Below are positions 49,401 through 58,400 of a stretch of 64,000 bases of DNA, one piece after another; within the stretch, counting starts at the first letter, position 1; each line of letters starts with the position of its first letter. This stretch comes from Nostoc sp. JL34 (lineage in GTDB: Bacteria; Cyanobacteriota; Cyanobacteriia; Cyanobacteriales; Nostocaceae). The notes beneath the pieces are model-generated. The model worked only from the letters and a program-made list of their open reading frames with translations, was not told where the DNA came from and ran no database searches. The stretch is taken from the NCBI RefSeq assembly GCF_017114945.1, contig NZ_JABXKQ010000084.1, positions 1 through 64,000 of the forward strand. Direction: 5' to 3'. The position numbers and the translations under genes are program-made.

Positions 49401-52400
49401 AGTGCATGAAGCTTGCCAACACCTCCAAAATGGTTCAGTGCAACTCGCCTTTGCTGGCGGTGTCAATCTCTATTTGCATCCATCCAGCTACAACATTCTG
49501 TGTGCCAGCAAAATGCTGTCTAAAGATGGTTGTTGCAAGAGTTTCGGCAACCACGGCAATGGTTTTGTTCCCGGCGAAGGTGTGGGGGTGGTATTACTGA
49601 AGCCCTTGTCTGTTGCGATCGCCGATCGGGACAACATCTATGCCGTAATTCGCGGCACTCATGTCAATCATGGAGGTAAAACCAACGGCTATACAGTGCC
49701 CAATCCCAAAGCACAGGCAGAACTAGTGTTTGAGGCGCTAGAAAAGTCTGGGGTCGATGCCAGAGAGGTGAGCTATATCGAAGCACATGGAACGGGAACT
49801 GAACTTGGCGATCCCATTGAAGTTGCGGGTCTGACTAAGGCGTTTCAACTGCATACTCAAGACACAAGCTTTTGCGCCATAGGCTCTGTCAAATCCAACG
49901 TCGGTCATCTGGAGGCGGCCTCTGGAATCGCGGGTTTGACCAAAGCGATCTTGCAACTCAGGCACAAGCAACTCGTTCCCAGTCTGCACGCTGACGAACT
50001 TAATCCAAATATCGACTTTCCTCAGACACCGTTTTACGTGCAGCGTCATCTTCAGCATTGGCCGCAACCGATCGTGGAAGTAGACGGAAAAACGAAAACA
50101 GTCCCTCGCATCGCTGGCGTATCGTCCTTTGGGGCTGGCGGTGTCAACGCCCATGTTGTTGTCGAGGAGTATGACGAGGAGCCAACCAGCGAGTCCGAAA
50201 TCGGTGACACGCCAGTATTAATGCTGCTATCTGCGAGAAATAACGGGTGTTTAGCTGCTTATGCCAATAAACTGCATCAGTTTCTAGAAGCAGGGGCGGT
50301 GAATCTCCAGAACCTAGCTTATACCTTGCAAGTGGGGCGTGAGGCACTACAGTCACGGATTGCCATGCTCGTATACTCGCAATCCGATGCGATCGCCAAA
50401 CTTGATGCTTTTATTAAAGGTAAATCCGATATTGATGACTGCTATGTGGGGCTAGCTGGTAAAGATAAAGCTACAGTTCTCAAGTGGAATTCTGACCCCG
50501 ATTTGCTCAAACAAATAACAGCCTGGACTGAAGAGGGCTGTTACGCTCGTCTAGCGGAACTCTGGGTCAAAGGCGTAAATATTGATTGGTCGAGGCTTCG
50601 TCGCACATCGACCATTTCCCCCCGGCGAATTTCGCTGCCAACCTATTCTTTTGAGAGAAAACGGTATTGGTTGGAACTGGAAGGCAACAATTCTAGCCAG
50701 ATTACTCCGACAGTAAATACACAGGCGACAAGCGGCGAACAAAGTAGCAAAGCCATTGAGTTGAACGACCAACAGCAGACAATAGATTCACCTAAAAGTA
50801 GGAAGTTAATTACTTTGGTGGACACTGACAAGGTTCAGTGCGATAAAGTTAATCGCCGCAATCGACAACCGATTCGCCTGAGCGATCCAGCCGATCTGAC
50901 ACCGCAGACCAAAGTAACGTCCTCTTTTCTCAGTCTTTCCCCCCAAGGTGAGGGAATAGTCGAAATCAGGATCGCTGCCGCCGATCGCCCCTTAGATGCT
51001 TCCAGGCTCAGTACTGAGCTAAGGGATAAGATGCGATCGCTCGCCTTGAGGGATGAAGTGCGTGTCTTATTGCTGGTTGACGATGGCGGCTTGTTTTCTG
51101 GCAGCATAACTCACAACGATGTGCCAGTCATGCGGGCGTTGATTGGTTTTCTCCTGGAATTAGAATTACCTCTAATTGTGTTACTTAAAAGTGATATTCG
51201 TGGATTGGGTTGGAACTTAGCCAGCCTCTGTGATTTCCTCATCTTCCGTGAAAGCGGTCAGTTTTGTCACCGAGGTTTGAGCGATCGCGATCGCTCGATA
51301 ATTGAGGAGCGATTTGGCAAATCATTCGCGTCTCGATTTTTTGCACTGCCACATCTTTGTAGCGGACAGGCATTGGTAGAAATGGGTCTGGACTGCCTGG
51401 TTGCTGCCGACGATCGGCTCGACGATCTTGCCTGCGATTTCGCAACTCAAATTTCTCACTCACCGCAGCGATCGCTGATTGAATTGAAAAAACAGCTATC
51501 ACGTAGCGTCCAAAGCCTAGTGCGTCATGCTTATTTCCCATCTCCAGCCAATAGCAATATCGAGTTGAGCGACGTGTCGGCAGTTCCATTCTTTACCCAC
51601 CAGGATTTAAAACGAATGGTTGAGGAAAATGACCAATGGCTTGCCAGTCCGACCTTAGTGGCTACGTATTGCGATGTAGTCCACGTCCATACATTTGGGA
51701 ACGGCGTTGTGCAGGTTACACTTGCCGATACAGCCAATAAAAATATGTTCTCCAACGCCTTTAGCGAAGGATTAACTCAAGCGTTCGAGCATATTGAAAG
51801 TGTGCCCACTTATAAAGTTGTCGTACTTATTGGTTACAACCAATACTTCGCGTGTGGTGGAACAAAAAGCGGCTTGCAAGATATATATAACGGCAGGGCG
51901 CGATTTACCGACAACGATATTCACAGCCTGCCCCTGCGATGTCATCTACCTGCGATCGCAGCCATGCAGGGTCACGCGATCGGGGGTGGTTGGTCATTAG
52001 GGATGTTCTGCGACGTAAACATATTCAGCGAAGAAAGCATCTATCAAACTCCTTATATGCAGTACGGCTTTACGCCTGGAGCCGGATCGACGCTGATTTT
52101 TCCTGCACGTTTGGGGCCAAACTTAAGTCGTGAAATTCTGTTCGGAGGACGAGAATACAAGGGAGCCGAGTTAAAGGAGCGAGGTATCTCAATGCCTGTG
52201 CTTCCTCGTAGCCAAGTTCTTGGTTATGCCCTGAAGCTTGCTCATCATCTCGCCAAGTTTTCCCAAAATGAGCTTGTTCAGCGAAAAAACCAGGCAACCG
52301 CAGGGCTAAAGGATTTATTGGACGCGGTTCACACGCAAGAGTTGGCAATGCACGAGAAGACATTTGTTGGTCAATCCCAGGTGCTGAAAAACATTCACGA

Positions 52401-55400
52401 ACGGTTTGATCGGGGCATTGAACTAGGGATTGGGGATCGGGGACTAGGGACTGGGGATTGGGAAGATAAGTCTGGGGATTCAGACCAGAACCAACTCGTT
52501 ATCCAGACACTCAGAGAAACGATCGCGGCGGAATTGTTTTTAGAAACCGAGGAAATTGACGAAGATGCAAAGTTTGTCGATCTGGGACTAGATTCCATCT
52601 CTGCGGTCATGTGGATCAAACGCATCAACGTCAAGTTCGATCTCTCTCTCCCCGCCACGAAGGTTTACAGCTATCCAACTCTGCGAGAATTCGCCAACTA
52701 CGTGCAGCAGTCTAGCAACGTCCTTAATGGTTTGAAAAACAGGCAAGGGAGCAGGGAGCAGGGAGCAGGTGAGAAGGTTCAGATGGGGATTCGACCCCGC
52801 CTGAACGAGAACCACTTAACAGAAGTGGGGGACTCAGACCCATGTTCCGCTCCGCTCCACCGCTCTTGGTTGGGATCGTTTCCCCCTGCTCCCTGCCCCC
52901 TTCCCCCTGCCTCTTCGCTGAAGGAGCAGACAGCCACTCCCGAAGCAACGATCGTTGGCGATCGCGTTGAGAATTGTCCGCCTGCTCCGATGCCATTAAA
53001 CAGAGAGTTACCCTCATCACCATCGATTCTGAATATCCTCACCGAATCTCTGGCGGAAGAACTATTCATGGAAGCAACCGAGATCGACGAAGAGGCGAAG
53101 TTTGTTGACATGGGGATGGATTCCATTACTGCGGTCACGTGGATCAGGAAGATAAATCAGTTATTTGGATCTTCGTTGCCAGCAACGGATGTCTACAAAT
53201 ATCCTACACTCAGCGACTTTGCCCGCAACATTGAGCAAACCGTTGCCAGAATGCAGTCCAACAATGCGGTGGCACTTTCCCCCCAAACAGCGTCCGCTCA
53301 CCAAAAAAGTGCTGAGTTGAAAGTGCTGAGTGCTGAGTTAGAAATGAGAAAAAATATATCCTTGCTTCAATCCCCTAGTTTTAAGGATGAGGTACGACTG
53401 GACACTCAGCACGGACTAAACGCCCCGATATTACTTAGCACTACTGAAATACCAGAGGAGTCTCTGCCTACCCCTGCCGACAGAAATTATTATAGCAGTG
53501 ACGCGATCGCCATTATCGGTATGGCCGGTCGATTTCCGCAAGCGAAAAATTTAGCAGAGTTTTGGGAGAACATCGCCAACGGCAAAAACTGTGTCTCGGA
53601 AATAGCAAGCGATCGCTGGAACCTTGCTGATTTCTATGACCCGGATAGGAATGTAGCAAACAAGACATACTGCAAGTCGATGGGTGCGCTGGAGGATATC
53701 GATCAGTTCGATCCCCTCTTTTTCCATATTTCCCCACGGGAAGCGGAATTCATGGATCCCCAGCAAAGGCTGTTTCTCCAAACTAGCTGGCAATGCATTG
53801 AAGATGCGGGATATAACCCCACATCCTTTGCAGGCAGCAAGTGTGGCGTATTTGTCGGCTGCGAAACGGGAGACTATGGAAAGATTGTGCAGCGATATGA
53901 GTTGAACGCTCTCGGATTGCTAGGCTCTTCTGCGGCACTGCTTCCAGCAAGGATCTCCTATTTCCTCAACCTCCAGGGCCCTTGTATGGCGATCGACACA
54001 GCCTGCTCTGCATCGCTCGTTGCCATAGCCAACGCCTGCGACAGTCTGCTACTGGGTCACTCCGATGCAGCCTTGGCTGGAGGAGTCTACGTCCTCTCCG
54101 GGCCGGAAATGCACATTATGATGAGCAAGGCTGGTATCTTGTCACCCGATGGCAGATGTTTCACCTTCGATCGGCGTGCTAACGGCTTTGTACCGGGCGA
54201 AGGTGTGGGCGTCATGTTACTCAAACGCCTTGCTGATGCCGAAAAAGACGGTGATGACATCTGCGGTGTGATTCGAGGCTGGGGGGTGAATCAAGACGGC
54301 AAGACCAATGGAATTACAGCCCCTAACGGACAGTCACAGCAACGATTGCAGAAACAGGTCTACGAACGGTTTCAGATTCAGCCAGCAGACATTCAACTGG
54401 TTGAGGCGCACGGTACAGGAACGCGACTCGGCGATCCGATTGAGGTAGAAGCGTTATGCGAAACCTTTCGTGAGTTCACCAATAAAGAAAAGTTTTGTGC
54501 GATCGGGTCGCTCAAAAGCAACATTGGTCATCTCGCCACCGCCGCGGGGGTGGCTGGGGTAATCAAAGTGTTACTTGCCATCAGGAATAAAAAACTGCCG
54601 CCGACAATCAACTATGAATCGTTAAACGAACACATCAATCTTGATAGCTCCCCGTTTTACATCAATACAAAATGTACAGACTGGATTGTCGATGCAGAGC
54701 CTCGGCGTGCTGCCATCAACTGTTTTGGCTTTAGCGGCACAAACGCACATATGGTCATTGAGGAATATGTTAATCGGAGCGATCGACATCCAGCTATCAC
54801 CGATGTTGCACCCGCTCAACCTTATCCGATCCTACTTTCCGCCAAGAACGAACAGCGCCTGTGGGAATATGCAGAACAACTGCTAAAACACCTGGAATCA
54901 CAAACGCAACCTGGCCAACAGCCAACCGCCTTGAGATATCGGCTATGTGACCTTGCGTACACATTACAAGTGGGGCGTGAACCAATGGATGCCCGTCTAG
55001 GATTTGTTGCTGATACCTTGACTGAAGTAAGGCAAAAGCTGCGCCGCTTTCTTGACCGCAGTCTGTCTACTCAGATGAAAAGTTTTGATAGTATCTATTG
55101 TGGCTTGGTTGGATCGGATTCCTCGGATTTTATAAAATTTGCTGCTGATAGTGACATTGTGACGACGACTAATTCTTGGTTGTCTCAACGAAAATACTCC
55201 AAGGTAATGGAACTATGGGTGCGAGGTGTGGCGATTGACTGGACGCAGATTTATACCACTGGTGTAACAGCGCCAAAGCGGATTCGCCTACCAACCTATC
55301 CATTTGCCAGAGAGCGTTACTGGATTGGCAAAGAGATGGGAGCGATCGCCGATTTATCAGTCAAAAAATCAGAATTTGCCGATCGTCTCGACTCAGCCAG

Positions 55401-58400
55401 TCAACTTGGGGACTTCCAAGAAATAAATTATCCATCTTGTGGGGTGGGCATCCTGCCCGCCCTGAATATGGGACGGGTGAGGACACCCATCCCACAAGAA
55501 AATTTGGGATGTTTTTTTACTTGTCAGTCCCTTGAGTGGACTCCCGAAGCACTTCCAGAGGATATCCCGTGGAGCGATCGCTTTGCTGATTATCAAGACC
55601 AAAAAATCCTCATCGTCTACGCCAGCGATCGGGATAAGGAAGGGATCTGTAGTCTTCTGAGAAAAATTGAGGCTTCCGTTGGGCTGGAGCGATCGCTAAA
55701 CTTGCAATGTCTTAGCTTCGATGCACTCACCACTATTTCCATTGGGCAACCGTTGAATGTTGTCCTTGCCGTGGAATCTAAAGATGATACCGCACGCAAC
55801 TATTTTGAGATCCTTGGCGAATGGTTAAAATCCCAGCAAGGATTGTTTGATACATATTATCTGACTGCCAATACCGAAGGTTTTGCAGATATAGAAAACG
55901 ATCCGGCGACGGGCGCGATCGCAACATCGCTCTCTAACAATTGTCGAATTATTAGTGTGCAGCAGGGTACATCTTGTGCAGAGAAGTATCAGGTTCTCCT
56001 GCGGGAATGGTTGAGCCGCAACCCATTGGATGAACGGTCGAGATTGGAATGGGTACGCTACGATGGGGTCGAACGATTCGTTTTGCATCGCGCTAAATAC
56101 CAGCCTGTCGAGTCTGAGGAGAAATCAAAGCGCCTCTATTCTATCCAGAAAAAGTGGAAACAAGGCGCTGTTCGACCGACAGAAACCTCGTCTTTCCAGG
56201 GCGAGATGCTGATTTTGGTAAACGAAGAAACCGCCGATTTGGGGCAATGTTTATTCAATCAACAACGGGCTGTGATTGTCTACTGTGCAAATAATGACAG
56301 TGACCGAAATCGTCAGATATCAGCACAAATACTTGATTTTCGCGATTCCTCCTGCGGATTGGAAAGTGCAAAGACGATCCTCTCCCAACTTGAGCGGATT
56401 CGCATCGTTGTCGATCTCAGCGCTCTCTACCAAAGTTCTAAGGATTGCGATCGGGATGCACTGGGAAAAATTGCGTTTTATCAACAGCTGATAGCTGTCA
56501 GTTCCGATCTGGACATATTATATGTCACAAAGGGGTTACAGCATTTCCGCTCAGATACGATTAGTCTTGCCGGAGCGAAACTTGCCGGACTGATTAAGGT
56601 ACTCAGTGCCGAACACGCATACGTCGCATCTCGACATATCGATATTGATACAGCGATGCTGCGTAATCCAGGGTTGCTCGAACAGGCACTCACTCAGGAG
56701 CTTACCGCTAACCTGGAAGAAACAGAAATTTGTTATCGCCAGCAAGAACGGTTCGTCCCATACCTGGAAGCTGAACTTGAAAAAGGGACTGGGGACTGGG
56801 GATTAGGGACTGGGGACTGGGAAAACTTGGAAGGGGATTCAGACCTAAACCAAGTTTTGTTCGCGCAGGGTCTCGTAGAGAAAAAAACTCTTCCTAGTCC
56901 CCATTCCCCCTTATTTCCAGAGGCTACCCCACCTTCCCCAGCAAAGAGTCCCGGAGCGCCATTCCTCCCAGACTTCGGCGCCTCTTGTCGGGGAGGAATG
57001 GCGGGACATGTTGAAGAACCAAGGGCGGATTTCTCGATTCGTAGCGACGGAGTTTATGTTATCAGTGGAGGAACGGGAGGAATTGGGCTGGAAATAGCTG
57101 ATTATCTCGTAGCCAAAGGCGCGAGGAAACTCGTCTTGATGGGACTGAACCCGTTACCACCCAAAACAAAATGGGGGGACGATCGCGAACAATATTCCGA
57201 ACACCTAAAAGTGAAACTTGGTAAGCTAGCCTCGTTAGATCGCCAGGTTGAGCATTTGAGCATATATACGGGATCGTTAACCGAATCTCACCAGTTAGCG
57301 GACTTCTTTGCTGAAATTCGCGATCGCGTTGGTTCGATCGGCGGTGTGATTCACAGTGCTGGTATCACTTCTGACTTCAAAAAGCCTGCTTTCGTAACCA
57401 AAGATTTGGCTGGCATAGCTGCCGTCCTCGAACCCAAAGTAGCAGGACTCGAAGCACTTGCCGCCGTTTTTGCGAACGACACCCTCGACTTCTTCGTGGC
57501 CTTCTCTTCATTGACGGGATTAATCCCTCGGTTCGCAAAGGGAAGTTGCGACTACGCCTTGGCAAATGCTTATGTTGACTGGTTCATGGCTTATCAAAAC
57601 ACTCAACCGCATAAACGAGGCTATAAGTCAATCACCTGGGTGGACTGGCACGAAACTGGAATGGCGGCACGGGCACCATCATGTATCTTTAAAGCCATGC
57701 AAAACAATCTTGATAAAATTGGCTTGTTTACCCATTCCAACGAAGTCGGTAAGGACTTATTTGAACTTGCGCTTCAGCAGCAGGAAGCAGCCTGGGTTCT
57801 GAATACTGAGCTAGACCCAACCAAGTTTGGTGAGGCTGCTCCCACGCTGCTTTTTGCACGCGATCGCTCTGCAAGCAATTCTCAGACTGAGGTTTCAAGC
57901 ATCCAGTACCAGATCGAACAGTGGGAATCTCTGGTTCAGAAGCAAGGATTCATTGCCCCAGAATGCGTCACAAATATCATCAGTTTGTCAGAAATCAAAA
58001 GGCTCGAACCGCAACTGATTCAACGCATTTACCGTCTGTTGTTTCCGCAAACTACTGCCAAAGCTTTCGACAAAGAGAGCCATGAAGCGATCGCCTTCAA
58101 TGCAAATGACTCCCAACCAAACCAGCCAGACGCACCCACCATCAACGTGATTCGAGAGGTTGCAACTCAGGTTCTGAAACTCAAGGAAATCGATGACAAC
58201 AGGAAGTTTCAAGATTATGGGTTGGATTCCATTTCGGCAACCCAACTCGCAATTCGCCTGGAAAAACGTCTTCAAAAAGAAGTGCAACCCCAGTGGCTCC
58301 TTGATTTCCCGACAGTCAAGCTTTTGACCGATTGCTTGCAACGGCAACCAGTGCCCTTGGCAGTACACGGTGAAGTGATTGCCAAGGCGATCGAGAAAGC

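Larger units (their letters stand above)
48853..53240 (+). other. Module 2: KS-ECH-ECH-ACP-ACP (beta-branching)
   Basis: KS2 has DTMCSSSL, EAHGTG and KSNVGH. No KR follows. The first crotonase-like domain is degenerate (IRGLGWNLASLCD). The second is intact, with oxyanion-hole segments YFACGGTKSG and GHAIGGGWSLGMFCD, close to the decarboxylating ECH2 type of HMG-CoA-synthase cassettes. Tandem ACPs with nearly the same sequence (GLDSISAV, GMDSITAV) are the usual docking site for such cassettes. An exomethylene or methyl branch on the beta carbon is predicted. Confidence 0.8.
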
